From Clostridiales bacterium (GTDB taxonomy: Bacteria; Bacillota; Clostridia; Christensenellales; HGM11417), in assembly GCA_012519285.1 (NCBI GenBank), contig JAAYQN010000017.1, positions 1-62,727 on the forward strand: 62,727 bases of DNA. The letters are read 5' to 3'. This document shows, piece by piece, positions 37,338 to 47,434 of this stretch. Below the pieces are notes generated by a model that did not search any database, was not told the DNA's origin, and saw only the letters and a program-made list of their open reading frames with translations. Made by a program: the position numbers and the translations under genes. Each line of letters begins with the position of its first letter. Within the stretch, counting starts at the first letter, position 1.

Positions 37338-38222
37338 TCACTGTTTGGGCTCCACGGTAAACCTCATTGTGCCCTCGAACACCAGGCCTATGGCGCCCGG
37401 GCCGGTGTGGGAGCCAATTATCGGGCCGATATAACCTATCCTCACGTCGGCTATGCCTTCCTCCTCAAGCATCTTCTTGAGGTCCTGAGCGGTCTCGATA
37501 TCGTCGGCGTGCGCTATGTAAGCCCTGGTTGCATCCGATTTGCGGTGCTTTTTAACCGCCTTGACCAAATATTTCAGGCATTTGGTGACGCCCTTTTCCT
37601 TATCCACCGCCACCAGCTGCCCCTTGTGGTTTATCACGATGATGGGGCGGATGTTAAGCACCGAGCCCACCACGGCGGACACGGCGCTTATGCGCCCACC
37701 TCTCTTTAAATGGAACAAATCCTTGACAATCAGGTAATGATGCACCCTGTCAATTATCTTTTTGAGCTCTTCCGCTGTCTGCTCGGAGGTAAGCCCTTGC
37801 TCGCGAAGCTCGATCGCCCGGTCAAGCACATACATCATTCCCTGGGTGCCGCCAAGGGAATCAATTGCGAAGATTTTTCTGCCGGGGTATTTTTCCATGA
37901 CTTCCTGAGCGGCGATCTGAGCGTTTTGAGCTGTGTTGGACAGTCCCGAGGAGAGCGCGAGGTGCACGATATCCCCCTCGTTCTCTTTCAGCAGTTTTTC
38001 AAAGTATTCCGCCGTCTCGTAGACGTTGGCCTGCGCCGTCTTGGGCAACTTTCCTCCTCTCATCATGCCGAAAAAGCTGCGGTACTCCTCGGCGGAATCG
38101 AAGTTGTCGAAGTATTGCTGCTCGTCAATTATGTACGTCATGGGAAGGTAAAAAACATTTTTTTCCTTCAGGTAGCTTTTGAAGGCATCGCAACACGAAT
38201 CGGTGGACAAGATAAAGTTCAT
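37338..38222 (-). CDS. DegV family fatty-acid-binding protein
   Basis: STDSCCDAF, ALSSGLSNTAQNA, IDSLGGTQGMMYV. Confidence 0.93.
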   Translation of the reverse strand: MNFILSTDSCCDAFKSYLKEKNVFYLPMTYIIDEQQYFDNFDSAEEYRSFFGMMRGGKLPKTAQANVYETAEYFEKLLKENEGDIVHLALSSGLSNTAQNAQIAAQEVMEKYPGRKIFAIDSLGGTQGMMYVLDRAIELREQGLTSEQTAEELKKIIDRVHHYLIVKDLFHLKRGGRISAVSAVVGSVLNIRPIIVINHKGQLVAVDKEKGVTKCLKYLVKAVKKHRKSDATRAYIAHADDIETAQDLKKMLEEEGIADVRIGYIGPIIGSHTGPGAIGLVFEGTMRFTVEPKQ

Positions 38223-38458
38223 AATAAATAACTCCTTTTATATATTTTTTTAAAAAAGTTGTATCGCCATCTATTATACTATAAAAGGGATTGATAATCA
38301 ATATTTTTGAATATCTTTAACAATTGCTTTGCGTGTTTCTTTTTTCGTCCACTTCCACAAGCAAAATTTCTTTCTCATCATTGTTAAACTTTTTCTCATG
38401 GTAAAGTCTCTTTTTCTCATAGCCTTAATTTCCCGCTCCCATTTTTTGTAAAAGGGCG

Positions 38459-38487
38459 TTGACATAATGTTTTGGGTATGATAATAT
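38459..38487 (+). promoter_or_regulatory. promoter of eda-kdgK operon
   Basis: TTGACA (38459-38464), 17-nt spacer, TAATAT (38482-38487). Confidence 0.75.
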
Positions 38488-38490
38488 ATA

Positions 38491-38504
38491 TGTAAACGCT
38501 TACA
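38491..38504 (+). promoter_or_regulatory. cre-like / LacI-family operator
   Basis: TGTAAACGCTTACA fits cre consensus TGWAARCGYTWNCW exactly, just downstream of the -10. Confidence 0.7.
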
Positions 38505-38544
38505 TATGCTTTTTTAAAGCATTTTTGATTTGTAGGAGGTAGCG

Positions 38545-39162
38545 ATGGAGGCTGTCTTGAAGGCGATCGAGAGGGCAAAACTCGTGCCCGTTGTGGTAAT
38601 TGAGGAGCTTGGCCGCACCGAGGTCGTGATGGGCGCGCTGTGCGAAGGGGGGCTTCCCATAGCGGAAATAACTTTTCGCACCGCGTACGCCGCCGAGGCG
38701 ATTGAGCTTGCCGTAAAAAAATTCCCCGACATGATAATTGGTGCGGGAACGGTGATCAGCAGTGCCCAGTGCGAGCGTGCGGTAACGAGCGGGGCAAAAT
38801 TTATCGTCAGCCCCGGCCTTTCGGAGGGCGTGGCCAAAGTGTGCAAGGAAAGGGGCATCCCCTACTTTCCGGGCTGTGCGACGCCGACGGAGATCATCCG
38901 CGCACTGGAGCTCGGCATAGACGTCGTTAAGTTTTTCCCCGCGCAGGTCTACGGCGGCCTCAAGGCCATAAACGCTTTGGGCGCGGCTTTCCCCCAGGTG
39001 AGGTTTATCCCCACGGGCGGCGTGGACAATTCCAACCTCGCCGAATTCTTAAAGAGCAAGCGAATCTTCGCGTGCGGCGGAAGCTGGCTGCTAAAGGACG
39101 ACATAGTGAGCGTGGTAAGAGAAGCCGTAAAAATTGTAAACGATTTAATTGGAGGAAATTAG
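38545..39162 (+). CDS. eda: 2-dehydro-3-deoxyphosphogluconate aldolase
   Basis: EITFRTAYAAEAI, GAGTVISSAQC, KFIVSPGL, FPGCATPTEI, KFFPA. Confidence 0.93.
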   Translation: MEAVLKAIERAKLVPVVVIEELGRTEVVMGALCEGGLPIAEITFRTAYAAEAIELAVKKFPDMIIGAGTVISSAQCERAVTSGAKFIVSPGLSEGVAKVCKERGIPYFPGCATPTEIIRALELGIDVVKFFPAQVYGGLKAINALGAAFPQVRFIPTGGVDNSNLAEFLKSKRIFACGGSWLLKDDIVSVVREAVKIVNDLIGGN

Positions 39163-40186
39163 AATGGCAAAGGTCGTAACTTTTGGGGAAATCATGCTGA
39201 GGCTGGCTCCTCCGGGCTACACAAGGTTTATCCAGGCAGAGCAGTTTAACGCCACCTTTGGCGGAGGAGAGGCAAACGTCGCGGTGTCGCTCGCCAACTT
39301 CGGCGTCGAGACCGACTTTGTCACCAAGCTGCCCAAGAATGAGCTGGGCCAGGCCGCCATCAATTCCCTGCGCAGGTTCGTCGTGGGAACCGGCAAGATA
39401 GCGAGGGGCGGCTCCAGGATAGGCATTTATTTTCTCGAAAAGGGCGCCAGCCAGAGGCCGTCCAAGGTCATCTACGACAGGGCGGGCTCGGCGATAGCCA
39501 CGGCGGACGCGTCTGATTTTGACTGGGATAAGATATTGGAAGGCGCCGAGTGGTTCCACTTTACCGGCATTACGCCCGCGCTGGGCAAAAACGTTGCGGC
39601 GATTTGCGAAAAGGCGCTTATCTGCGCCAAGCAAAAAGGCATAACGGTATCCTGCGACTTAAATTATAGGAAGAACCTTTGGACCAGGGAGCAGGCGAGG
39701 GCGACCATGACGGAACTGATGAAATACGTCGACGTGTGCATCTCCAACGAGGAGGACGCCTCCGACGTGTTCGGCATAGTTGCATCCGATACCGACATTA
39801 TCGGCGGAAAGCTCAGCCATGAGGGATACAAGAGCGTGGCAAAGCAGCTTATGGATAAATTCGGCTTTAAAAAGGTTGCAATCACTTTGCGCGGCAGCAT
39901 CTCAGCCAGCGAGAACAACTGGGCGGGAATGCTCTACGATGGCAACGATTACTATTTCTCGCGCAATTACCTGATAAAGATCGTGGACAGGGTGGGTGGA
40001 GGCGACAGCTTCGGCGCCGGCCTCATCTATTCGCTGCTGAACGGCTTTGACATGCAAAAGGCGATAGAGTTTGCCGTCGCCGCGAGCTGCTTAAAGCACA
40101 CCATAGAGGGCGACTTCAACATGGTCTCCGTTGAAGAGGTAAACAGGCTTGCGGGCGGTGACGCCAGCGGCAGAGTGCAGAGGTAA
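39149..40186 (+). CDS. kdgK: PfkB-family sugar kinase, 2-keto-3-deoxygluconate kinase-like
   Basis: GEIMLRLAPPG, FGGGEANVAVSLANFG, VGGGDSFGAGLIYSLL; coupled to eda. Confidence 0.85.
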   Translation: MEEIRMAKVVTFGEIMLRLAPPGYTRFIQAEQFNATFGGGEANVAVSLANFGVETDFVTKLPKNELGQAAINSLRRFVVGTGKIARGGSRIGIYFLEKGASQRPSKVIYDRAGSAIATADASDFDWDKILEGAEWFHFTGITPALGKNVAAICEKALICAKQKGITVSCDLNYRKNLWTREQARATMTELMKYVDVCISNEEDASDVFGIVASDTDIIGGKLSHEGYKSVAKQLMDKFGFKKVAITLRGSISASENNWAGMLYDGNDYYFSRNYLIKIVDRVGGGDSFGAGLIYSLLNGFDMQKAIEFAVAASCLKHTIEGDFNMVSVEEVNRLAGGDASGRVQR

Positions 40187-40207
40187 ATTTTCGGCAAAAA
40201 ATATCTT

Positions 40208-40238
40208 AAGGCCGCATTAACTTGCGGCCTTTTTGCTC
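40208..40238 (+). terminator. terminator of eda-kdgK
   Basis: AAGGCCGC...GCGGCCTTTTT. Confidence 0.85.
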
Positions 40239-40334
40239 TTTGCTCAGCGTCGCTTACATTTCCTTTTTGCCGTTTTTTTCCAGAAAAAAGCCAAAAGATT
40301 GTCAAAATACAGACTATCTTACGGGACTTATTGA

Positions 40335-40363
40335 TTTACATAAGCTCGCAATTGTGGTATAAT
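40335..40363 (+). promoter_or_regulatory. pgsA promoter, apparently leaderless
   Basis: TTTACA, 17-nt spacer, TATAAT (40358-40363); ATG at 40372. Confidence 0.65.
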
Positions 40364-40371
40364 TCATAAAA

Positions 40372-40953
40372 ATGCCGACTAGGAAGAAGAAATTTTTCAC
40401 GATTCCAAACGTAATTACGCTGGTGCGGATATCGCTGATACCCGTGCTGGTATACGTATTCTTCAGGTTTTACCCCGAGATGGCGTACCTGCCCGCGTCC
40501 ATTTACCTTTTCATCGCCCTGACCGACCTGCTCGACGGATTCATCGCAAAGAAATTCAACATGGTCTCGGATGTCGGCAAGGTGCTCGACCCCATCGCGG
40601 ACAAGCTCTTTTTAAATACCATGCTGGTGTGCTTCGCAATAAAGGAGTGCAGCCCCCTTATCACCGTGCTGCTCATCGTCAACGTGATAAAGGAGCTTTA
40701 CATCATCATCGCGGGGGGAGTGCTGTTTTCAAGGAAATTCATAATGAGTTCAAAATTCATAGGAAGGGCGGCTGCGTTCGTGCTGAATTTGGGCATGATA
40801 ATCTGGTTTTTCATCCCGTACATGGAGCAGCTTAAGGCAGTGAGCGACGCGTTCTTTATCTGCGGGCTGGTACTGTCGCTTTCCGCCGCCGTCTATTATA
40901 CAATCGCGGTATATAAAAAGACGGGAGGCAGGCTCCCGCCCAAAGTAAAATGA
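40372..40953 (+). CDS. pgsA: CDP-diacylglycerol--glycerol-3-phosphate 3-phosphatidyltransferase
   Basis: IPNVITLVRISLIPVLV, DLLDGFIAKKFNMVSDVGKVLDPIADK (CDP-alcohol phosphotransferase motif). Confidence 0.93.
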   Translation: MPTRKKKFFTIPNVITLVRISLIPVLVYVFFRFYPEMAYLPASIYLFIALTDLLDGFIAKKFNMVSDVGKVLDPIADKLFLNTMLVCFAIKECSPLITVLLIVNVIKELYIIIAGGVLFSRKFIMSSKFIGRAAAFVLNLGMIIWFFIPYMEQLKAVSDAFFICGLVLSLSAAVYYTIAVYKKTGGRLPPKVK

Positions 40954-41189
40954 GGCGGTTTGCCGACTTTTCCGACACTAAGACCGTAATCGCGCTTCTC
41001 ATCGCAGCCTTCGGGATATTCCTGCTCTGGTCAGCGCCGAAACTGGCAAAGGGAACTATGAGAAGAAGGTTTCCCCAGCTCAAAGAGGGCGAAAAGGCTT
41101 ACGAGGAAAAATTCTATGACATAGCCATAAAGTACAAGATTGCGGCTGCCTTTATCACTGTTGCCGCCTGCGTTTTATCTCTGCTTTAA
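40950..41189 (+). CDS. hypothetical membrane protein
   Basis: Two TM segments; overlaps the pgsA stop codon by 4 nt. Confidence 0.6.
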   Translation: MRRFADFSDTKTVIALLIAAFGIFLLWSAPKLAKGTMRRRFPQLKEGEKAYEEKFYDIAIKYKIAAAFITVAACVLSLL

Positions 41190-41213
41190 CATCGAAACCA
41201 AGGAGCTCGAGAT

Positions 41214-43841
41214 ATGTTGTCGAAGACCTACAATCCGCACGAATTCGAGAGCAAAATATATAAGGAATGGGAGCAAAAGGGATACTTTACCCCCGAGATT
41301 GACTCCAAAAAGACCCCCTTTACCATAGTCATCCCCCCGCCCAACATAACGGGACAGCTTCACATGGGGCACGCGCTCAACAACAGCATTCAGGACGCCA
41401 TAATAAGGTTCAAGAGAATGCAGGGCTACAGCGCGCTGTATCTGCCGGGGACAGACCACGCCTCAATCGCCACAGAGGTAAAGATCGTTGAGCAGCTCGA
41501 AAAGGAAGGCCTTTCCAAAAAGTTGCTCGGCAGGGAGCGCTTTTTGGAGCGCGCGTGGGAGTGGAAGGAAAAGTACGGCGGCAGGATAATCGAGCAGCTC
41601 AAGAGCCTGGGCTGTTCCTGCGACTGGACTAGGCTTGCCTTTACCATGGACGAGCGGTGCAGCAGGGCGGTAAGGCACGTCTTCGTCAAGCTGTACGAAA
41701 AAGGGCTGATTTACCGCGGAGACAGGATAATAAACTGGTGCCCAAGCTGCAAGACGGCGCTTTCCGACGCCGAAGTTGATTACGAGGAGCAGGATTCGTA
41801 CTTTTGGCACATAAAATACCCCTTTAAGGACGGCAGCGGCTACGTCACGGTCGCCACCACAAGGCCGGAGACCATGCTCGGCGACACCGCGGTGGCGGTA
41901 AACCCTAAAGACGCCCGCTACAAAGGTCTGGTAGGCAAAACCTTAATCCTCCCCCTCATGGACAGGGAGATACCCCTCATCGCCGACGACTACGTGGACA
42001 TAGAATTCGGCACGGGCGCGGTCAAGATAACCCCCGCCCACGACCCCAACGACTTTGAGGTGGGCATGCGACACGGCCTTCCCGTTGTCCGCGTGATGAA
42101 CGATGACGGCTCCATGAGCGAGCGGGCGGGAAGGTACGCCAGCCTCGACAGGTTCGAGGCGAGGAAAAAGGTGGTGGGGGACCTGAAGGCGCTCGGCCTC
42201 CTCGGGAAAATGGAGCCCCACAGGCACAACGTCGGCCAGTGCTACCGCTGCGAATCCACCGTAGAGCCCATCGTAAGCAAGCAGTGGTTCGTCAAGATGG
42301 CGCCCCTCGCCGAGCCCGCGATAAAGGTGGTAAAGGAAGGGAAGATAAGGTTCATCCCCAAGAGGTTTGAGAAGATTTACTTCAACTGGATGGAGAACAT
42401 AAAGGACTGGTGCATCTCCAGGCAGCTGTGGTGGGGGCACAGGATACCTGCCTTCTACTGCGACAACTGCGGGCACACTGCGGTCTCGATGGAAGACCTC
42501 AAGGCCTGCCCCGAATGCGGGAGCGCCAACGTAAGGCAGGATGAGAACGTGCTCGACACGTGGTTCTCCTCTGCGCTGTGGCCCTTCTCCACCATGGGCT
42601 ACCCCGACAGGACGGAGGACCTTGAATATTTCCATCCCACCGACGTCCTCGTCACGGCATACGACATCATATTCTTCTGGGTGGCGAGGATGATCTTCTC
42701 CGCCCTCGAGCACATGGGAGAGATACCTTTCAAGGAAGTGCTGATAACCGGCCTGGTCAGGGACGCCCTTGGCAGGAAGATGAGCAAATCCCTGGGCAAC
42801 GGCATAGACCCCATGGAGGTAATAGAAAAGTACGGTGCCGATACCTTAAGGTTTTCGCTGCTAAACGGCGTGGCCCCCGGCAGCGACATGCGCTTTTCCC
42901 AGGAAAAGCTTGAGGGCTGCCGCAATTTTGGCAACAAGCTGTGGAACGCCGCGCGCTTCGTGCTGATTAACGCAGAGGGCAGGAAACTGTCGACTATCGA
43001 AAGCGTGCAGTTAAACATCGCCGATAAGTGGGTTTTGACCAGGCTCAACCAGCTGATAAAGGAAGCCACCGCCAACCTTGAGAAATACGAGCTGGGTCTG
43101 GCGGGCTCAAAGATTTACGACTTCGTGTGGAGCGTGTTCTGCGACTGGTACATCGAGCTCGCAAAGCCCCTGCTCTACGGCGACGACGAGGAAAAGAGAG
43201 ACTCCACGCTCGTCGTGCTGCTGCACGTGCTGGGCAGCGTGCTCAAGCTGCTGCATCCCTTCATCCCCTTCATCACCGAGACAATCTGGCAGTCAATGCC
43301 CGGCGCCTCGGGCAGCATAATGGTGCAGAAGTTTCCCGAATACGATGAAAGGTTCGTGTTTGAGGAAGAGGCTGAGCAGATGGGGCATGTTATCGAGGCC
43401 ATAAGGTCGATAAGGAATTTGCGCGCCGAGATGAACGTTCCTCCTTCGAGAAGGACGGGGATAACCCTTGTGCCGCTTTTGGACGGCGGGGCATTCGAGA
43501 GCTGCCTGGTTTACGTCGAAAAGCTGGCCTTCGGCACCGGCGTCAGGATAGCGAAGAGGGAAGAGGTGAGCGGTAATAACGTCAGCATTGTATTGCCCCA
43601 CTGCGAGATATACATCGCCGCCCTGGAGCTCATCGACAAGGAGAAGGAGATAGAGAGGCTGTCAAAGGAGCTTGAGGAGGCGCGGGGCGAGCTTGAGCGC
43701 GCGCAGGGAAAGCTGGCAAACCAAGGCTTTATCGCCAAGGCGCCCGCCCACCTCGTTGAGCAGGAAAGGCAAAAGCGGGAAAAGTACTCCAAACTTGTAG
43801 AGCAGCTTACGCAGAAGCTTGAAGAGCTCAAAAAGATGTGA
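41214..43841 (+). CDS. valS: valyl-tRNA synthetase
   Basis: [30 protein letters not shown]-terminal coiled coil. Confidence 0.97.
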   Translation: MLSKTYNPHEFESKIYKEWEQKGYFTPEIDSKKTPFTIVIPPPNITGQLHMGHALNNSIQDAIIRFKRMQGYSALYLPGTDHASIATEVKIVEQLEKEGLSKKLLGRERFLERAWEWKEKYGGRIIEQLKSLGCSCDWTRLAFTMDERCSRAVRHVFVKLYEKGLIYRGDRIINWCPSCKTALSDAEVDYEEQDSYFWHIKYPFKDGSGYVTVATTRPETMLGDTAVAVNPKDARYKGLVGKTLILPLMDREIPLIADDYVDIEFGTGAVKITPAHDPNDFEVGMRHGLPVVRVMNDDGSMSERAGRYASLDRFEARKKVVGDLKALGLLGKMEPHRHNVGQCYRCESTVEPIVSKQWFVKMAPLAEPAIKVVKEGKIRFIPKRFEKIYFNWMENIKDWCISRQLWWGHRIPAFYCDNCGHTAVSMEDLKACPECGSANVRQDENVLDTWFSSALWPFSTMGYPDRTEDLEYFHPTDVLVTAYDIIFFWVARMIFSALEHMGEIPFKEVLITGLVRDALGRKMSKSLGNGIDPMEVIEKYGADTLRFSLLNGVAPGSDMRFSQEKLEGCRNFGNKLWNAARFVLINAEGRKLSTIESVQLNIADKWVLTRLNQLIKEATANLEKYELGLAGSKIYDFVWSVFCDWYIELAKPLLYGDDEEKRDSTLVVLLHVLGSVLKLLHPFIPFITETIWQSMPGASGSIMVQKFPEYDERFVFEEEAEQMGHVIEAIRSIRNLRAEMNVPPSRRTGITLVPLLDGGAFESCLVYVEKLAFGTGVRIAKREEVSGNNVSIVLPHCEIYIAALELIDKEKEIERLSKELEEARGELERAQGKLANQGFIAKAPAHLVEQERQKREKYSKLVEQLTQKLEELKKM

Positions 43842-43848
43842 GGCGGAA

Positions 43849-43876
43849 GGATTGACAAAAGTCAATCCTTTTTTCA
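43849..43876 (+). terminator. terminator of valS
   Basis: AAGGATTGACAAAAGTCAATCCTTTTTT. Confidence 0.85.
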
Positions 43877-44099
43877 GGTTTAGGGATTTTTATTGAGATT
43901 TAAACAAAAGAGATTACGCCGCTTACGGCAATACAGTTACAACATGGCATACAAGGAAGCCATTACCTGGAACAAGACGGGGATAATAATCTGCCTTTTG
44001 GGCATCGCCCTCATCAGCCTCAAATGACGCCGGGGGCTGAAAAAATTTTCTTCAGGTACTTTACAAAAGCGGATTTTTTTGGTATCATATATAGCGCGT

Positions 44100-44175
44100 G
44101 GACAATTAACTCAGCTGGTAGAGTGTCTCCTTGACGTGGAGAAAGCCAGGGGTTCGAGTCCCTTATTGTCCACCA
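44100..44175 (+). tRNA. tRNA-Val(GAC)
   Basis: Acceptor GGACAAT/ATTGTCC; anticodon GAC; encoded CCA. Confidence 0.93.
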
Positions 44176-44239
44176 GTAATTACGCGGCGGAGCAAGTTGA
44201 GCGCTCCGGCCGCTTTTTTGCGCCCATTTCTCTTTTACA

Positions 44240-44262
44240 ATGGAGGCCAAATCTGATATAAT
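44240..44262 (+). promoter_or_regulatory. promoter of M20 peptidase gene, apparently leaderless
   Basis: TTTACA, 17-nt spacer, TATAAT (44257-44262); ATG at 44269. Confidence 0.65.
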
Positions 44263-44268
44263 TAACCT

Positions 44269-45366
44269 ATGGAGGACTACCTCGAATACCTAACGCGTAT
44301 GAGGCGAAGGTTCCACGGCCGCCCCGAGATCGCCTATCATGAATTTGCCACTCAGGCCGCAATAGCTGCCGAGCTTGACGGTATGGGCATACCCTACCAG
44401 AAGGTGGGAACGGGACTCATCGCAAGGATACACCTCGGCAAGGCAAAGGCAATCGCCTTTCGTGCCGACATGGACGCGCTGCCTATAGCCGAGGGAAACG
44501 ACGTGCCCTACAAGTCGCAAATTCCCGGCATGATGCACGCATGCGGGCACGACGGGCATATGGCGCTGCTTCTCGCTTTCGCGAAATACTGCTCCCAAAA
44601 CACCGATAAAATAGCCGCTGACGCCGTATTTATCTTTCAACCGGCTGAGGAGGGAGAAGGGGGAGCCGTAAAGATGATAGAGGCGGGGGCATTAGACGGC
44701 GTCGGCGAGGTATTCGCCGTCCACCTCGACCCCTCGCTCCCCGAGGGAGTGACGGGCCTGCGCGCGGGAGCGGCCATGGCGGGCGCCTACGAGATGGACA
44801 TAGTAGCAGAGGGCGAGAGCAGCCACTGCGCCGAAAAGCACCTTGGAAAGGACGCCCTAGCCACGATGGTTGATGTGATAAATGCCGCTTACGACGCTGT
44901 CCGTAAAGAGCCTGAGGGCAAAATCCTCTTCCACTGCGGTCGCATCGAGGGCGGTTTTGCGAGGAACGTAGTCGCAAACAGGTGCGCCTCAAGCTGCACG
45001 ATAAGGTACTTTGAGGAGGCCCACCTAAAGGCGCTCCTCGGGCTCATCGAGGCAGAGATGGCACTCGCGAAAGAGAGGCATGGCGCGACTTGTTATATAA
45101 AGCCGATCGCCCGCTACATACCCTTGAAAAACCACCCCGAGAGCGTCGAGAAGGTAAAAAAATACATTGAGCATATTGAACACCCGCCAAAGTTTATTGC
45201 GGAGGACTTTGCCTTCTACCTCGACAAGGTGAAAGGCTGCCTGATATGGCTGGGCGTAAAGGGCCAAAAGGGCGAAAGGAAGTTGCATTCCCCCGACTTC
45301 GACTTCGACGAAAAGGCGCTCCTGTTTGGCCTGAATGTATATAAAAAGATAATCGAGGAAGGTTAA
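44269..45366 (+). CDS. M20-family amidohydrolase/peptidase
   Basis: RRRFHGRPEIAYHEFAT, FRADMDALPI, HACGHDGHMALLL, FQPAEEGEGG. Confidence 0.93.
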   Translation: MEDYLEYLTRMRRRFHGRPEIAYHEFATQAAIAAELDGMGIPYQKVGTGLIARIHLGKAKAIAFRADMDALPIAEGNDVPYKSQIPGMMHACGHDGHMALLLAFAKYCSQNTDKIAADAVFIFQPAEEGEGGAVKMIEAGALDGVGEVFAVHLDPSLPEGVTGLRAGAAMAGAYEMDIVAEGESSHCAEKHLGKDALATMVDVINAAYDAVRKEPEGKILFHCGRIEGGFARNVVANRCASSCTIRYFEEAHLKALLGLIEAEMALAKERHGATCYIKPIARYIPLKNHPESVEKVKKYIEHIEHPPKFIAEDFAFYLDKVKGCLIWLGVKGQKGERKLHSPDFDFDEKALLFGLNVYKKIIEEG

Positions 45367-46698
45367 ATGGCTGAGAAAAAGGGACTTTTCTACAAACTCA
45401 TAGTGGGAAAAGACAGGGATGAAAACTACGCGCGCAGCACCCTGCCCGGCAACAGGTGGGAGCTGTTCTGGGATGTGTTCAAGGGCAGGTTCTGGAAGCT
45501 GGTGCTTTTAAACTTGATGCTCATCGTGGGCTTTCTCCCGTTATTTTTCGTATTGTTCAACAAATCCTACCTGATATCGTTCTTTTCCTCCATGCTGCCC
45601 ATCTCCGGCAGCGCTTTCGTGGGTTATCCCTATATACCCGACCTTCACGCCGTCGCCTTCATCAACATAATAAGCCTTGAAGCGCAAAGCTTTGCCCTGC
45701 TCATTCCCTGTCTCATGTTCGCGGGCGTCGTAATGTCGGGAGTGTTCTATATCGCGAGGAACCTGGCGTGGAACGAAGGCGTTTTCATGGCCAACGATTT
45801 CTGGAAGGGGCTTAAATCCAACATCCTGCACTTTCTGCTGATAACCTTTTTGATGGGCGTTTTATACTTATCCTCCAGTCTCAGCAACCTGGTGCTGGAA
45901 AAAGCCCCCATCCTGACGCCCGGTGCGCTCATCGCAAACCCCACCTTTAACGCCATAATCCGCGGCCTCAACATCGTGCTGATGGTGTTTATCACCATAA
46001 TGGCGATGTACGCCTTCACCATCACCGTAAACTACAAGTTAAAGTTCCGCCACTTGATAAAGAATTCCTTTATCCTGACGCTGGGCCTGCTGCCGCAAAA
46101 CCTCTTCTTCCTTGCACTGTCGGCCCTGCCCTTTATCTTTATCGCGATATTCGGGTTTAACTCCTTTCTCTCGTCCTTAATGCTCATAATTATATTGCTA
46201 TTCGGCTTTTCGCTCGTGGCGCTGGTATGGACCATTTACAGCCATTGGGTATTCGATAGGTTCATCAACGACAAGGTGGAGGGGGCAATTAAGAACAGGG
46301 GCATCTACGAGAAGGTGTCCCGAGACGGCAAGCCCGTCGCCAAGGGCAAGCAGAAGGCCTACTTCAAAAACCCCAAAAAGAAGAAGGCCAAGCCCATCAC
46401 CGACGACGAGATCCAGCTTACCGAGCTTCCCACGATGTTCACAAGGAAGGACCTCGAGAAGCTGGCAAAGGAGAAGGAATTTATCAAGCAGGACAGCGAA
46501 AGGTGGGCAAAGGAGCACGAGAACGACGACCTCGAGGAAGAGGAACAAGCAGAGGGCGAAGGCATGGACGCCTACGAGGGCTTCGAGGACGCCATGAGGT
46601 TGGAAGGCTACGACGAGGAGATAGAGCAGGAGATCAAAAAGGCAATAAAAGAGCAGAAGGGCGGGGAAGGGCAAGGCGAGGAACAAAAGAAGGAATAG
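45367..46698 (+). CDS. YesL/DUF624-like membrane protein with acidic C-terminal tail
   Basis: Multi-TM region with NRWELFWDVFKGRFWKLVLLNLMLI; charged tail EEEEQAEGEG... Confidence 0.6.
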   Translation: MAEKKGLFYKLIVGKDRDENYARSTLPGNRWELFWDVFKGRFWKLVLLNLMLIVGFLPLFFVLFNKSYLISFFSSMLPISGSAFVGYPYIPDLHAVAFINIISLEAQSFALLIPCLMFAGVVMSGVFYIARNLAWNEGVFMANDFWKGLKSNILHFLLITFLMGVLYLSSSLSNLVLEKAPILTPGALIANPTFNAIIRGLNIVLMVFITIMAMYAFTITVNYKLKFRHLIKNSFILTLGLLPQNLFFLALSALPFIFIAIFGFNSFLSSLMLIIILLFGFSLVALVWTIYSHWVFDRFINDKVEGAIKNRGIYEKVSRDGKPVAKGKQKAYFKNPKKKKAKPITDDEIQLTELPTMFTRKDLEKLAKEKEFIKQDSERWAKEHENDDLEEEEQAEGEGMDAYEGFEDAMRLEGYDEEIEQEIKKAIKEQKGGEGQGEEQKKE

Positions 46699-46702
46699 GG
46701 AT

Positions 46703-47434
46703 TTGAGCGCATACACCGTCCTGGCTGAATTTTACGACAAGCTGAGCTACGACTTCGATTACGCCAAATGGTCGGGCTACCTTTACCGGCTGCTCTCGGG
46801 CCATGTCGGCCCCTCGGCGAGGGGCGCGGACCTCGCCTGCGGCAGCGGCAGGCTCACCATAGAGCTTAAAAAGCTCGGCCTCGACGTCATCGGCGTCGAT
46901 ATATCGCCCCAAATGCTCAACCGCGCGGCGCAAAACGCCGCCAAAGAGAGATTGGCGATACACTTCATTCAGTCCGACATGGCCTCATTCAAGGTCCATC
47001 GTAAGCTCGACTTTATCACTTGCGCCAATGACGGCGTGAACTACATGGAAAAGTCAAGGCTGCTTCCCTGTTTTAAGAACTTTTATAGGAACCTCTCCTC
47101 AAAGGGCGTCCTTCTCTTTGACATCTCCAGCGAGCACAAGCTGAAAAACATCCTCTCAAGCTCCGTCTTTTTCGAGGACACCGACGAGCTGACCTATATC
47201 TGGAACAACAGGCAGCTTCCCGAGGCGGTGGAGATGGAGCTTATATTTTTTGTGAGGCAAGGCGCAAACTATTTGCGTTTTGACGAAAATCATATACAAT
47301 ATATATATCGAGTGGAGGAAATCGAGCAGGCACTTTTGGCGGCGGGTTTTAGGCAGGTTCGAGCGTTCGATTTTCTGACCGAGCTTCCTTCCCGCCCCGA
47401 CAGCGAGCGCATACAGTTTTTGGCAAAAAAATGA
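46703..47434 (+). CDS. class I SAM-dependent methyltransferase
   Basis: ADLACGSGRLTIELKKLGLDVIGVDISPQML. Confidence 0.9.
   Translation: MSAYTVLAEFYDKLSYDFDYAKWSGYLYRLLSGHVGPSARGADLACGSGRLTIELKKLGLDVIGVDISPQMLNRAAQNAAKERLAIHFIQSDMASFKVHRKLDFITCANDGVNYMEKSRLLPCFKNFYRNLSSKGVLLFDISSEHKLKNILSSSVFFEDTDELTYIWNNRQLPEAVEMELIFFVRQGANYLRFDENHIQYIYRVEEIEQALLAAGFRQVRAFDFLTELPSRPDSERIQFLAKK

Noticed and set aside
44020-44250. 76-aa minus-strand ORF over tRNA-Val
   Set aside because: Same artefact type (RDSNPWLSPRQGDTLPAELIVHA) from antisense tRNA.
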